39,521 nt of DNA from an uncultured Prevotella sp. (GTDB lineage Bacteria > Bacteroidota > Bacteroidia > Bacteroidales > Bacteroidaceae): NCBI GenBank assembly GCA_937906495.1, contig CALCVT010000133.1:1-39521 (forward strand), in the 5' to 3' direction. The notes under the pieces are model-generated. The model searched no databases. It worked only from the letters and a program-made list of their open reading frames with translations, and was not told the DNA's origin. How positions within the stretch are numbered: position 1 is the stretch's first letter; each line of letters starts with the position of its first letter. A program made the translations under genes and the position numbers. Positions 1-8,702 of this stretch are shown here, piece by piece.

Positions 1-54
1 CCAACGACCCCCTGATTAACAGTCAGGTGCTCTAACCAACTGAGCTACTGAAGC
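1..54 (-). tRNA. tRNA-Asn (GTT), 3' part cut off by window edge
   Basis: Read on the minus strand, the first 54 bases give a tRNA 5' half: acceptor strand starting GCTTCAG, D-arm with TAGCTCAGTTGGTTAGAGCA, and a 5-bp anticodon stem closing the loop CTGTTAA. The anticodon GTT (window positions 18-20, reading AAC on the plus strand) decodes asparagine. The T-arm and the 3' acceptor end lie beyond base 1, so the gene is partial here. A minus-strand TATCTTTG box at 100-107 would start the transcript about 40 nt upstream. Confidence 0.93.
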
Positions 55-99
55 ATAAGTTTCATTTAAAAACTTACCATCTTTTGCTGAATTGCGGTG

Positions 100-107
100 C
101 AAAGATA
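100..107 (-). promoter_or_regulatory. -7 box of a probable tRNA-Asn promoter
   Basis: The plus strand reads CAAAGATA, so the minus strand reads TATCTTTG, a perfect TAnnTTTG element. I see no clear TTG element 19-21 nt upstream of it. It faces the tRNA and lies back to back with the plus-strand promoter at 109-138. Confidence 0.55.
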
Positions 108-108
108 A

Positions 109-138
109 TTGTTATTTTTGAAATAAGACCTATCTTTG
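109..138 (+). promoter_or_regulatory. Bacteroidetes-type promoter for the PfkB kinase
   Basis: TTG (109-111), 19 nt spacer, then TATCTTTG (131-138). This matches the phylum's TTG / TAnnTTTG consensus and puts the start codon at 164 about 25 nt below the -7 box. Confidence 0.75.
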
Positions 139-163
139 CACAGAAAAAATAAAAAAAAATACG

Positions 164-1135
164 ATGAAGAGAATTTTGGGTATTGGAAATGCCCTCGTAG
201 ATGCGCTTGTTCAAGTAGAAAATGACCTGATACTCAGCGAGTTAGACCTCCCGAAAGGGTCGATGCAGCTAATTGATACCGAGCGCTACCTCCAGATACA
301 AAAAAGGCTTTCATCCTTTCAACAGCAGCGTACGACGGGTGGATCGGCTTGTAATACAATACTGGCAATAGCCAATATGGGTGCAGCTCCGGGCCTGATT
401 GGTAAGGTAGGACGTGATGAACCTGCCCGCTTTTTTGCGGCTAACTGTAAAGCTCATGGCATAGCTGCTCGTTTACTCGACGATGAATTGCTTCCAACAG
501 GTGTTGCCTCGACCATTATTACTCCCGATGGTCAGCGTACATTCGGTACATATTTGGGTGCTGCGGCTGCTTTGGAGCCCGATGATATACGCGCTGAATG
601 GTTTGATGGTTACGATTATCTGTACATTGAAGGTTATTTGGTGCAGAATCATGCACTGATACGTAGGGTGGTTGATTTAGCCCGCGAAGCTGGGCTTAAG
701 GTATGCATTGATTTAGCCAGTTACAATATAGTACTCGAGGATCGTGAGTTTTTTGCTGAACTTTTGGAGCAGACAGATATTGTCTTTGCTAATGAACTTG
801 AGGCATCAGCTTTTACAGGTGTTGACAATCCGCTGCAAAATATAGAAACGCTTGCTTCAATGTGTGAGATTGCTGTGGTTAAAATAGGAAAGAACGGTGT
901 GCTCGTGCGCTCCGGAAATCAGCAGTTATGTTGTCCTGCGCGTGATGTGCCGCGGGTTGTTGATACAACGGCAGCTGGTGATTATTTTTCGGCAGGATTT
1001 TTGTATGCATTGGCTGACGGGCGCGATCTCATGACGTGTGCACGTCTTGGTTCACTCCTGTCGGGACACATCATAGAAGTTGTTGGTACAGCTCTTGATG
1101 AGGCTGTTTGGCAAGAAATCCGTTCGCAGTATTGA
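164..1135 (+). CDS. PfkB-family carbohydrate/nucleoside kinase (adenosine kinase-like)
   Basis: This is a 323-residue cytoplasmic ribokinase-fold kinase that phosphorylates a sugar or nucleoside with ATP. Visible signatures are the N-terminal GIGNALVD strand, the substrate-side motif GGSACNT (residues 59-65), and the C-terminal PfkB signature DTTAAGDYFSAGF starting at Asp267, with Asp273 as the expected catalytic base. The usual GAGD core reads AAGD here. Relatives in Bacteroidales are commonly labelled adenosine kinase, but the substrate cannot be read from the sequence. A good promoter lies directly upstream. The S41 peptidase gene follows after 72 nt with no terminator seen, so they may be co-transcribed. 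The fold assignment is firm; the substrate is open. Confidence 0.9.
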   Translation: MKRILGIGNALVDALVQVENDLILSELDLPKGSMQLIDTERYLQIQKRLSSFQQQRTTGGSACNTILAIANMGAAPGLIGKVGRDEPARFFAANCKAHGIAARLLDDELLPTGVASTIITPDGQRTFGTYLGAAAALEPDDIRAEWFDGYDYLYIEGYLVQNHALIRRVVDLAREAGLKVCIDLASYNIVLEDREFFAELLEQTDIVFANELEASAFTGVDNPLQNIETLASMCEIAVVKIGKNGVLVRSGNQQLCCPARDVPRVVDTTAAGDYFSAGFLYALADGRDLMTCARLGSLLSGHIIEVVGTALDEAVWQEIRSQY

Positions 1136-1207
1136 TTGGTCCGTAGGCCAAAATGGTAGTTTCAGTTCTTAGCCGTTATTCTACATACCATAATAACTTA
1201 TTAGTAT

Positions 1208-2899
1208 ATGCGTTTATCCCTTCACTTGCTGACTCTTGTGGCTTGCTTATTTTTGAGTGGGCCTCTTAAAGCACAGGATACCCCATTGGTTAATCACAAT
1301 TTTGAGGTAGTAAAGCATTTGGACATTTTTAATGCCTTGTATCGCGACCTCGACCTTTATTATGTCGATACGCTTGATGCCAAAAAGCAAATTGACCATG
1401 CGTTGTCTTATATGCTCGAAATGCTTGATCCCTACACGGAGTATTATGCAGAAGAGGATACCGAATCGCTTAAGCAAATGACTACCGGAAAGTATGCAGG
1501 AATGGGTTCGGTTATTGGGTATCGTGATAATTTGAAACGATGCATCATCAGCAAGCCCTATGAAGGGATGCCGGCTCACCAGGCAGGATTATTGCCGGGT
1601 GATGTAATTTTAGGAATAGACGGAAAGGATATACCTGCTTGCGAAAAAACAGATAATGCATCGCTTGCGGCTTATTCGAACGATGTAAGTAGCCGTTTGC
1701 GAGGTGAGCCTGGTACTACGTTTGAGTTGAAAATCAGACGTCCTTCGAATAATCGTGTTTATATATTTAAGATTACTCGTCGGAGTATTGTAATGCCCAG
1801 TGTTACGTTGGCTAATATGGTAGCCGATAGTGTCGGTTATATTAAATTATCGCAGTTTATAGCAGGCACCAGTAGCGAGGTGCGCCGAGCCTTGGTCGAC
1901 CTGAAGCAAAAAGGCGCACGGAGCCTCATACTCGATTTGAGAGGTAATCCCGGAGGCTTGCTTGATGAGGCCGTAAAGACTGTTAATCTTTTCGTGCCTC
2001 GGGGCCGAGAGGTGGTCAGCACTCGTGGAAAAGTAAAGGAAATGAATCAAACCTATAAAACCTTGCTTGACCCTCAGGATCCGGATATACCCTTGGTTGT
2101 GTTGGTAAATGAGCGTTCTGCCTCCTCGTCCGAAATTACGAGTGGTGCTTTACAAGACTATGATCGTGCATTAATCGTAGGACGTCGTACGTATGGCAAG
2201 GGACTGGTTCAACAGAGCCGAGAACTTCCGTATAAGGCTATTCTTAAACTTACAATTGGAAAATACTATATTCCGTCAGGCCGTTGTGTTCAAGCATATG
2301 ATTTTAAGGATGGAATACCAGTTCATTTGCCCGATTCGTTGAGTAAAGAGTATCGTACGGCTGCCGGACGTATTGTTCGGGATGGCGGTGGTATTACACC
2401 CGACATCGTAGTTAAGGCTGACAGTTTGCCCAATTTGCTCATTTATCTTGAAAATAGCAATCAGTTATTCGACTACTGTGTAGCTTATCGAGCCAAGCAT
2501 CCTCGCATAGCATCGCCGGCATCATTTTGTTTAAGCAAAGCTGAATATGCAGACTTCTGTAACTTTATGAAAGAGAACAAGTTTACTTATGACCGCCAGA
2601 GTCTTAGGATTTTGGAAACATTGCGTGATGTAGCTCGTTTTGAAGGTTATGATACAGAAGCAAAGGCCGAATTCGAAGCTTTGGAAAAGAAACTCGAGCA
2701 TAATGAAAATTACGATTTTGTGCGTTGGGAACGCGAGATTCGCAAGGTTGTTGAAGCAGCCATTATCGAAAACTATTACTTCGATGCCGGACGCCAGGAA
2801 TATTTGCTCAAAACCGATAAGGATGTAGAGCGTGCGATTCAAATGATAAACAATCGCAAGGAAATGCATAAAATACTGAGTGGTGAGCCTGATGCATAG
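1208..2899 (+). CDS. S41 family C-terminal processing peptidase (CtpA/Tsp-like)
   Basis: This is a 563-residue exported serine protease that trims or degrades envelope proteins from their C-termini. A signal peptide (residues 1 to about 23, ending LKAQ) directs it out of the cytoplasm. A PDZ domain spans about 98-190 and contains the GLLPGDVILGIDG stretch. The S41 core follows at about 200-385. By alignment with E. coli Tsp (Ser430, Asp441, Lys455) the catalytic residues fall on Ser306 (in RSASSSE), Asp317 (ALQDYD) and Lys331 (TYGKGLVQ). The spacing of 11 and 25 residues is identical, so the enzyme should be active. About 180 C-terminal residues lie beyond the core and are helical and charged. 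It follows the PfkB kinase gene on the same strand. Confidence 0.93.
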   Translation: MRLSLHLLTLVACLFLSGPLKAQDTPLVNHNFEVVKHLDIFNALYRDLDLYYVDTLDAKKQIDHALSYMLEMLDPYTEYYAEEDTESLKQMTTGKYAGMGSVIGYRDNLKRCIISKPYEGMPAHQAGLLPGDVILGIDGKDIPACEKTDNASLAAYSNDVSSRLRGEPGTTFELKIRRPSNNRVYIFKITRRSIVMPSVTLANMVADSVGYIKLSQFIAGTSSEVRRALVDLKQKGARSLILDLRGNPGGLLDEAVKTVNLFVPRGREVVSTRGKVKEMNQTYKTLLDPQDPDIPLVVLVNERSASSSEITSGALQDYDRALIVGRRTYGKGLVQQSRELPYKAILKLTIGKYYIPSGRCVQAYDFKDGIPVHLPDSLSKEYRTAAGRIVRDGGGITPDIVVKADSLPNLLIYLENSNQLFDYCVAYRAKHPRIASPASFCLSKAEYADFCNFMKENKFTYDRQSLRILETLRDVARFEGYDTEAKAEFEALEKKLEHNENYDFVRWEREIRKVVEAAIIENYYFDAGRQEYLLKTDKDVERAIQMINNRKEMHKILSGEPDA

Positions 2900-3126
2900 T
2901 TACCAGAGTGTTTGTTCATGGTCAGGCTCCTGCTGTCCTTTCGAAAAAAAAACTTTTGCAAGCACAATGCTTAGTTGTGATAGCAGTATGGCTATAACCA
3001 AGACTTTTAAAGAGGGCTTGGGCAGCAGAGAGCCGCTGATTCTGAATAAAGCTAAAAAATGCAGGCTTTTCATCCTCACGGAGAAAAAAGAAGCAAACCC
3101 GTGGCCGCTACTTGAGTTTTTATTGT

Positions 3127-3134
3127 TATTTTTG
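3127..3134 (+). promoter_or_regulatory. -7 box of the probable pnp promoter
   Basis: TATTTTTG fits TAnnTTTG and lies 47 nt before the pnp start codon. No TTG element was found at the expected distance. The 282-nt gap before pnp also contains a run of nine A (2945-2953), and no convincing gene is visible in it. Confidence 0.4.
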
Positions 3135-3181
3135 CGCGATTTACAGAAGGTAAAACAATAATATTTTATAAAACAAATCCG

Positions 3182-5401
3182 ATGAACGTGATAACCAAAA
3201 CCGTTTCCTTGCCTGATGGACGTACCATCAGCATTGAAACTGGCAAGTTGGCCAAGCAGGCAGACGGTGCCGTGATGCTCCGTATGAACAATACGATGCT
3301 CTTGGCCACGGTTTGTGCCGCTAAAACCGCCCAGCCCGGCACCGACTTTATGCCTCTTCAGTGCGATTACAAAGAAAAGTATAGTGCAGCCGGACGTTTC
3401 CCCGGCGGATTTACCAAACGTGAAGGTCGTGCAGGCGACTACGAAATTCTTACGTCTCGTTTGGTTGACCGTGCTCTTCGTCCGCTCTTCCCCGCTGACT
3501 ATCACTGCGAGGTGTATGTAAATATCACGCTCTTCTCGGCCGATGGCGAAGATATGCCCGATGCCCTGGCCGGATTTGCAGCATCAGCAGCATTGGCAGC
3601 CAGCGATATCCCCTTTGATGGTCCTATCTCTGAGGTGCGTGTAGCACGTATCAATGGTGAGTATGTGGTTAACCCCACTTACAAGCAATTAGAGCAGGCC
3701 GACATGGACATCATGGTAGGTGCAACCTACGACAACATTATGATGGTAGAAGGCGAGATGGACGAAGTTCCCGAAAGTGCACTTCTCGAAGCACTCAAGG
3801 TTGCTCACGAAGCTATCAAGCCTATGTGCGAACTGCAAAAGGAACTCTCGAAGGAACTTGGTACTGATGTTAAGCGCGAATACTGCGACGAGGTTAACGA
3901 TGAAGAACTCCGTCAGCAGGTTAAGGACGAGTGCTATGCACCCGCTTATGCCATTGCAGAGGCTGGCGACCGCGACAAGCACCAGCGCGAAGAAGCCTTT
4001 ACACAAATTCGTGAGGACTTCAAAGAGCGCTATGCAGCAGCACATGCAGAACTCAGTGCTGATGAACTCGAAGAAAAGAATGCGCTTGTTGACCGTTACT
4101 ACCACGATGTAGAGCGCGATGCCATGCGTCGTTGCATCCTCGATGAAGGCAAGCGTCTTGACGGCCGTAAAACTACAGATATCCGTCCCATCTGGTGCGA
4201 AGTATCTCCACTGCCCATACCCCACGGCTCTTCAATTTTTACTCGTGGCGAAACTCAGGCACTTGCTACAGCTACGTTGGGCACCAAACTTGATGAAAAA
4301 ATGGTAGACGATGTACTCGACAAGAGCTACATGCGTTTCCTTCTTCACTATAACTTCCCGCCCTTCTCAACCGGCGAAGCCAAGGCACAGCGCGGTGTTG
4401 GCCGTCGCGAAATTGGTCATGGTCACCTGGCATGGCGTGCGCTCAAGGGTCAAATTCCTGCCGACTATCCCTATACCGTACGTGTTGTAAGCGATATCCT
4501 TGAGTCGAATGGTTCATCGTCAATGGCTACAGTTTGTGCCGGTACGTTGGCCCTCATGGATGCAGGTGTGCCCATCAAGGCTCCCGTCAGCGGTATTGCC
4601 ATGGGTCTGATTAAGAATCCCGGCGAAGAGAAGTATGCCGTATTGAGCGACATTCTTGGCGACGAGGACCACTTGGGCGATATGGACTTCAAGACCACTG
4701 GTACCTCCAAGGGTTTGACCGCTACACAGATGGATATCAAGTGCGATGGACTTTCGTACGAAATTCTTGAAAAGGCGCTTGCACAAGCAAAACAAGCCCG
4801 TGAGCACATCTTAGGTAAGATGCTCGAAACGATGGCTGCTCCGCGTCCCGAACTTAAACCGCATGTACCCCGTATCGAAGCCTTCGAAATTCCCAAGGAG
4901 TTTATTGGCGCTGTTATTGGCCCGGGCGGTAAAATCATTCAGGGTATGCAGGAAGATACTGGTGCTACCATCACTATTGACGAAGAAGATGGTGTAGGCA
5001 AAATCCAGGTATCAGGCCCCAACAAGGAGAGCATTGATGCTGCCATTGCCAAGATTCGCGCCATTGTGGCCATCCCCGAGGTTGGCGAGGTATACGATGC
5101 TAAGGTTATCAGCATTATGCCTTACGGATGCTTTGTAGAATTTATGCCGGGTAAGGAAGGACTTCTCCATATTTCGGAAATAGCATGGAAGCGTCTTGAA
5201 ACTGTCGAAGAGGCAGGTGTAAAAGAAGGTGATATCATCAAGGTTAAATTGCTCGAAATTGATGAAAAGACCGGCAAGTTCCGTCTTTCTCACCGTGTGC
5301 TCGAAGAAAAGCCCGAAGGTTGGGAAGAGCGTCCTGCCCGCCGTCCCCGTCGCGAGGGTGGAGCCGAAGGCCATGCACCCCGCCGTCCTCGTCGCGACTA
5401 A
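3182..5401 (+). CDS. pnp: Polyribonucleotide nucleotidyltransferase (PNPase)
   Basis: This is a 739-residue cytoplasmic 3'-5' exoribonuclease that degrades RNA phosphorolytically, using phosphate and releasing nucleoside diphosphates. It carries two RNase PH-like halves: the first contains FPGGFTKREGR and the second contains FSTGEAKAQRGVGRREIGHG. An all-helical linker separates them. A KH domain follows with IGAVIGPGGKII (about residues 565-625), then an S1 RNA-binding domain (about 634-705). The tail is Arg/Pro-rich (RRPRREGG type) and may add RNA contacts. Length and domain order match the bacterial family. It has its own terminator at 5437-5485 and stands alone as a transcription unit. Confidence 0.98.
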   Translation: MNVITKTVSLPDGRTISIETGKLAKQADGAVMLRMNNTMLLATVCAAKTAQPGTDFMPLQCDYKEKYSAAGRFPGGFTKREGRAGDYEILTSRLVDRALRPLFPADYHCEVYVNITLFSADGEDMPDALAGFAASAALAASDIPFDGPISEVRVARINGEYVVNPTYKQLEQADMDIMVGATYDNIMMVEGEMDEVPESALLEALKVAHEAIKPMCELQKELSKELGTDVKREYCDEVNDEELRQQVKDECYAPAYAIAEAGDRDKHQREEAFTQIREDFKERYAAAHAELSADELEEKNALVDRYYHDVERDAMRRCILDEGKRLDGRKTTDIRPIWCEVSPLPIPHGSSIFTRGETQALATATLGTKLDEKMVDDVLDKSYMRFLLHYNFPPFSTGEAKAQRGVGRREIGHGHLAWRALKGQIPADYPYTVRVVSDILESNGSSSMATVCAGTLALMDAGVPIKAPVSGIAMGLIKNPGEEKYAVLSDILGDEDHLGDMDFKTTGTSKGLTATQMDIKCDGLSYEILEKALAQAKQAREHILGKMLETMAAPRPELKPHVPRIEAFEIPKEFIGAVIGPGGKIIQGMQEDTGATITIDEEDGVGKIQVSGPNKESIDAAIAKIRAIVAIPEVGEVYDAKVISIMPYGCFVEFMPGKEGLLHISEIAWKRLETVEEAGVKEGDIIKVKLLEIDEKTGKFRLSHRVLEEKPEGWEERPARRPRREGGAEGHAPRRPRRD

Positions 5402-5436
5402 TTTGGTATTGAATGAAATTTAAGCCATAGATTGCC

Positions 5437-5485
5437 AGAATTCCCCTGCGGTTAATAATTTAGCTGTCAGGGGAATTCTTTTTTG
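5437..5485 (+). terminator. Rho-independent terminator of pnp
   Basis: Perfect 12-bp inverted repeat (5437-5448 with 5468-5479, arm AGAATTCCCCTG), 19-nt loop, followed by a run of T to 5484. It lies 36 nt after the pnp stop codon. Confidence 0.85.
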
Positions 5486-5601
5486 CACAGAGGCTCTTTG
5501 CCGGCAACCTTTATTGTGTTGAAAACCAGCTGTTTGTGCCTGCAGTTCAACAGCTTGTTCAAAAATACGGTCGCTTTCGTCCGAAATCCTTTTTTTTATT
5601 T

Positions 5602-5609
5602 TAATTTTG
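5602..5609 (+). promoter_or_regulatory. -7 box before the ArnT-like gene
   Basis: TAATTTTG fits TAnnTTTG and lies 32 nt before the chosen start codon at 5642. No clear TTG element is seen upstream. Its position argues against the longer reading frame that begins at 5483, upstream of this promoter. Confidence 0.5.
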
Positions 5610-5641
5610 CAGATAGAACCAATCAAATACTTTCGCAGCAA

Positions 5642-7357
5642 ATGAATGAATTCCTGTCAGACCGTTCCAAAGTCTACTTTTGGATTTTGGTTGTAGCCTG
5701 TGTGGTCTCGTTATTTCCGTTTTTAGGAGAGACACTTTTCAATACGCGTGGTGAACCTCGCGAGGCTGTAGTGGCTCTCTCCATGTTGCAAGACGGGAAT
5801 TGGGTACTTCCGGTCAATAACGGGGTGGATATGGCTTACAAGCCTCCTTTCTTTCATTGGATTTTGGCCGCAATCTCAACGGTAGCTGGTGGTGTCAGCG
5901 AGTTTACCTCGCGCATGCCTTCAGCATTAGCCCTCAGTTTTATGGTACTTGCGGGTTATGTTTTCTATGCACGGCGTAAGAGTGCAGAAGTTGCATTCCT
6001 CATGGGGCTCATTACACTGACCAACTTTGAGGTTCATCGGGCGGGAGTAGCTTGCCGGGTCGACATGGTGCTCACATTGATGATGGTGCTTGCACTCTAT
6101 CAGTTATATTGTTGGGTTTCTCGTGGCATGCGTGGTTTACCCTGGTTGGGAATATTGGCCTTAAGCGGTGCATTCTTGTCAAAGGGTCCCGTCGGAACAG
6201 CATTACCTTGTTTGGTTGTGGCCGTATTTGCCTTATTGCGCGGGCATGGTTTTTTACATGTTGCAGGCCGCTTTGCAGTTGTTGGTTTACTCTCGTGTAT
6301 ATTACCCCTGTTGTGGTACATAGTAGCCTGGCAGCAGGGCGGACAACGTTTCCTCGACCTTATTTACGAAGAAAATGTACTCCGCCTCTTGGGTAAGATG
6401 AGCTATGCCAGCCACGTCAATCCTTGGCATTACAATGTGGTAACGATTATAAGCGGTTTTGTGCCTTATACGCTATTAGTACTTTTTTCGCTCTTTGTAC
6501 TCAACTACCGGAACTTGTTGCCCTTGTCGCAAGCATGGGAGCGCATCAAGAGTACCTTCCGACAAATGGACGAAGTTCGGCTCTTCACCCTCTTGAGTTT
6601 TGCAATTATTTTTGTATTCTATTGCATTCCCAAGAGCAAGCGTAGCGTTTATCTGTTGCCTGTTTATCCCTTTCTGGCTTATTTTCTGGCCGAATACATG
6701 CTTTGGTTGCGCCATAATCACCGCAAGGTACTCTCGGCTTTTGGCTGGACCATAGCAACGCTGTGCATGTTGTTGCCTTTAGCCTTTATGGCTGTGCGCC
6801 TCAACCTCGTGCCCGAAAGTTTGTTTGCCGGAAAACATGCAGCTCAAAATATAGCGATGCTTACAGCGCTGCGCACAGCCCCTGTCGGTTTATGCGAGGC
6901 ATTGTTGTTTGTACTTCCTCCGGCAGCAGCAATCGCTTATATTTACCTTCGCAAGCGTCCTCAAAGTGTGCTTTATGCGCCTGTAGTTTGTGTCTTTTCT
7001 GTATTTCTGTCGCTCGATGGGCTGTATCAGCCCTTAGTACTCAATACCAAGAGCGACAAGCCTATGGCCATGCAGATAGCTCGCTATGTGCCCGAAGGCC
7101 GAGTCTACTCCTATCGTAAGGATGTAGTTGCAGGCAATCCGCTCCATCCCTTTACCATCAACTATTATTTGGGCGACCGTGTAGTACCCTTTACCGCCTT
7201 TATGCCCGAGTCGGGCTATTTAATTGTAGGCGACAATGATATTGAGGCTTTCCGCGAGCGTTATCCGCAGTACCGCGTAAGCGAGGTAATCGACTTCAAT
7301 CATCGCAGTTGCGACGACCGCCGCATGCTTCACTTTTATCAATTTGCCAAGCAATGA
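5642..7357 (+). CDS. ArnT-like GT-C glycosyltransferase (PMT_2/GT83-type)
   Basis: This is a 571-residue inner-membrane protein with about 11-13 hydrophobic helices and a soluble C-terminal portion. The first outer loop holds NTRGEPREAV (residues 34-43), where the acidic residue expected for catalysis in ArnT/PMT enzymes sits, followed by YKPPFFHW (66-73), the loop motif of this family. Such enzymes move a sugar from a polyprenyl-phosphate donor onto a lipid or protein at the outer face of the inner membrane. The frame is open from 5483, but I chose 5642 because the extra 53 residues would begin inside the pnp terminator and upstream of the -7 box. It overlaps the next gene by 4 nt (ATGA). 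Acceptor and sugar are unknown. Confidence 0.9.
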   Translation: MNEFLSDRSKVYFWILVVACVVSLFPFLGETLFNTRGEPREAVVALSMLQDGNWVLPVNNGVDMAYKPPFFHWILAAISTVAGGVSEFTSRMPSALALSFMVLAGYVFYARRKSAEVAFLMGLITLTNFEVHRAGVACRVDMVLTLMMVLALYQLYCWVSRGMRGLPWLGILALSGAFLSKGPVGTALPCLVVAVFALLRGHGFLHVAGRFAVVGLLSCILPLLWYIVAWQQGGQRFLDLIYEENVLRLLGKMSYASHVNPWHYNVVTIISGFVPYTLLVLFSLFVLNYRNLLPLSQAWERIKSTFRQMDEVRLFTLLSFAIIFVFYCIPKSKRSVYLLPVYPFLAYFLAEYMLWLRHNHRKVLSAFGWTIATLCMLLPLAFMAVRLNLVPESLFAGKHAAQNIAMLTALRTAPVGLCEALLFVLPPAAAIAYIYLRKRPQSVLYAPVVCVFSVFLSLDGLYQPLVLNTKSDKPMAMQIARYVPEGRVYSYRKDVVAGNPLHPFTINYYLGDRVVPFTAFMPESGYLIVGDNDIEAFRERYPQYRVSEVIDFNHRSCDDRRMLHFYQFAKQ

Positions 7358-7731
7358 AATCAGCTCACAAGTTGGCCGAGCTATTCCGCTTTTGTTTAGT
7401 TGGCGGCTTTGCCACATTGTTGCATTATGCGATTTATCGTCTTTTAGATTGTAGCTTTTCGGCCAATGTGGCCTATGCTGCAGGCTATGTGTTGAGTTTT
7501 CTGGTCAACTTTTACCTAACGGCCTATTTCACATTTGGTACATCGCCCTCATGGGCCAAATTTTTAGGTATGAGTGGAGCGCATTTGGTCAACTTTCTGT
7601 TGCATATGGGGTTGTTCAATCTGTTTTTATGGATGGGGATTCCCAAACCCTATGCACCATTTCCGGTTTTTGCTATTGCCATACCTATTAACTTTTTGCT
7701 GGTACGTTACGTCTTTAAAAAGAGATTATGA
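7354..7731 (+). CDS. GtrA-family membrane protein
   Basis: This is a 125-residue protein with four hydrophobic segments and the GtrA pattern: FRFCLVGGFATLLHYAIY near the N-terminus and a basic end (VRYVFKKRL). GtrA proteins are thought to flip polyprenyl-phosphate-linked sugars across the inner membrane. The start at 7354 overlaps the preceding stop as ATGA, and its own stop overlaps the next start in the same way, which supports this start over an upstream in-frame ATG at 7309. Its place between a GT-C transferase and a polyprenyl-phosphate GT2 is exactly the context expected for this role. Confidence 0.88.
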   Translation: MKSAHKLAELFRFCLVGGFATLLHYAIYRLLDCSFSANVAYAAGYVLSFLVNFYLTAYFTFGTSPSWAKFLGMSGAHLVNFLLHMGLFNLFLWMGIPKPYAPFPVFAIAIPINFLLVRYVFKKRL

Positions 7732-8672
7732 AATTCGTAGTTGTAGTTCCATGTTATAATGAAGAGGCTGTGTTGTCCGAAACAACGCAGCGGCTTTCAG
7801 CAGTGTTGGACAACTTAAAGTCTGCTGCAATGATTGATGAAGCTCAGATACTTTATGTAGATGATGGCAGCAAAGATTGCACTTGGCAGCTGATAACTGA
7901 GTTCTCTGTTGCCAACCCCTACGTAGCAGGCTTGAAGCTGGCTCACAATGTGGGGCATCAGCAAGCCTTGTGGGCTGGTTTGGAGTGGGCTGCAGCACAT
8001 GCCGATGCAGCAGTATCAATAGATGCCGACTTACAGGACGATGTGAACGTCATCAAACAGATGGTTGCCTATTACCTCAAGGGCATTGACGTGGTTTATG
8101 GTGTACGAAAGGAGCGCAAAACCGACACATTCTTTAAACGTTCTACGGCTCTTGCCTTTTACCGTGTGATGCAGACAATGGGCAGTGGTGTTGTTTATAA
8201 TCATGCAGATTTCCGACTGATGAGCCGTCGTGCCCTCCAGGCTTTAATGGCATTTCCTGAGCGCAACCTCTTTCTGCGTGGCATGGTAGCCTCTTTGGGT
8301 TATCCGTCGGCCATGGTTTATTACGATCGTACGGAGCGTTTTGCAGGTGAATCGAAGTACCCCCTTCGCAAGATGGTTGCTTTTGCTCTCGATGGCATCA
8401 CCTCCTTTTCAATCCGTCCCTTGCAGTATATCAGTTTGCTCGGATTAGTGTTTCTCTTTATCTCGCTATGTGCCATTGTTTATGGAGTTGTAGCCTATTG
8501 CGAAGGAAAGGCCATTCCCGGCTGGACCTCCCAACTCGTGTCGATATGGTTTATTGGAGGAGCCATTTTGGTAGCTTGTGGCATTATCGGAGAGTATGCA
8601 GGCAAAATCTATGTCGAGGTAAAGCGCCGGCCGCGCTATTTTATTGAGGATACCAAGGGTATCGACAAATAA
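7728..8672 (+). CDS. GT2 polyprenyl-phosphate glycosyltransferase (GtrB/DPM1-like)
   Basis: This is a 314-residue protein. A GT-A domain carries VPCYNEE near the N-terminus, DDGSKD (45-50) and the donor and metal-binding IDADLQDD (98-105). A later ERNLFLRG and RFAGESKYP segment is typical of GtrB and dolichol-phosphate-mannose synthase relatives. Two hydrophobic helices (about 231-255 and 268-290) anchor the C-terminus. The enzyme should load a hexose from a nucleotide sugar onto polyprenyl phosphate on the cytoplasmic side. It starts on an ATGA overlap with the GtrA gene, so the three genes are translationally coupled. The sugar cannot be read from the sequence. Confidence 0.93.
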   Translation: MKFVVVVPCYNEEAVLSETTQRLSAVLDNLKSAAMIDEAQILYVDDGSKDCTWQLITEFSVANPYVAGLKLAHNVGHQQALWAGLEWAAAHADAAVSIDADLQDDVNVIKQMVAYYLKGIDVVYGVRKERKTDTFFKRSTALAFYRVMQTMGSGVVYNHADFRLMSRRALQALMAFPERNLFLRGMVASLGYPSAMVYYDRTERFAGESKYPLRKMVAFALDGITSFSIRPLQYISLLGLVFLFISLCAIVYGVVAYCEGKAIPGWTSQLVSIWFIGGAILVACGIIGEYAGKIYVEVKRRPRYFIEDTKGIDK

Positions 8673-8702
8673 CACAATTTCTTAACTCCTTAGAATAAAC
8701 AT

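Noticed and set aside
2880..3161. A 93-codon plus-strand frame between the S41 peptidase and pnp
   Set aside because: It overlaps the end of the peptidase gene, has no domain or sensible composition, and ends just after the likely pnp -7 box. Treated as non-coding.
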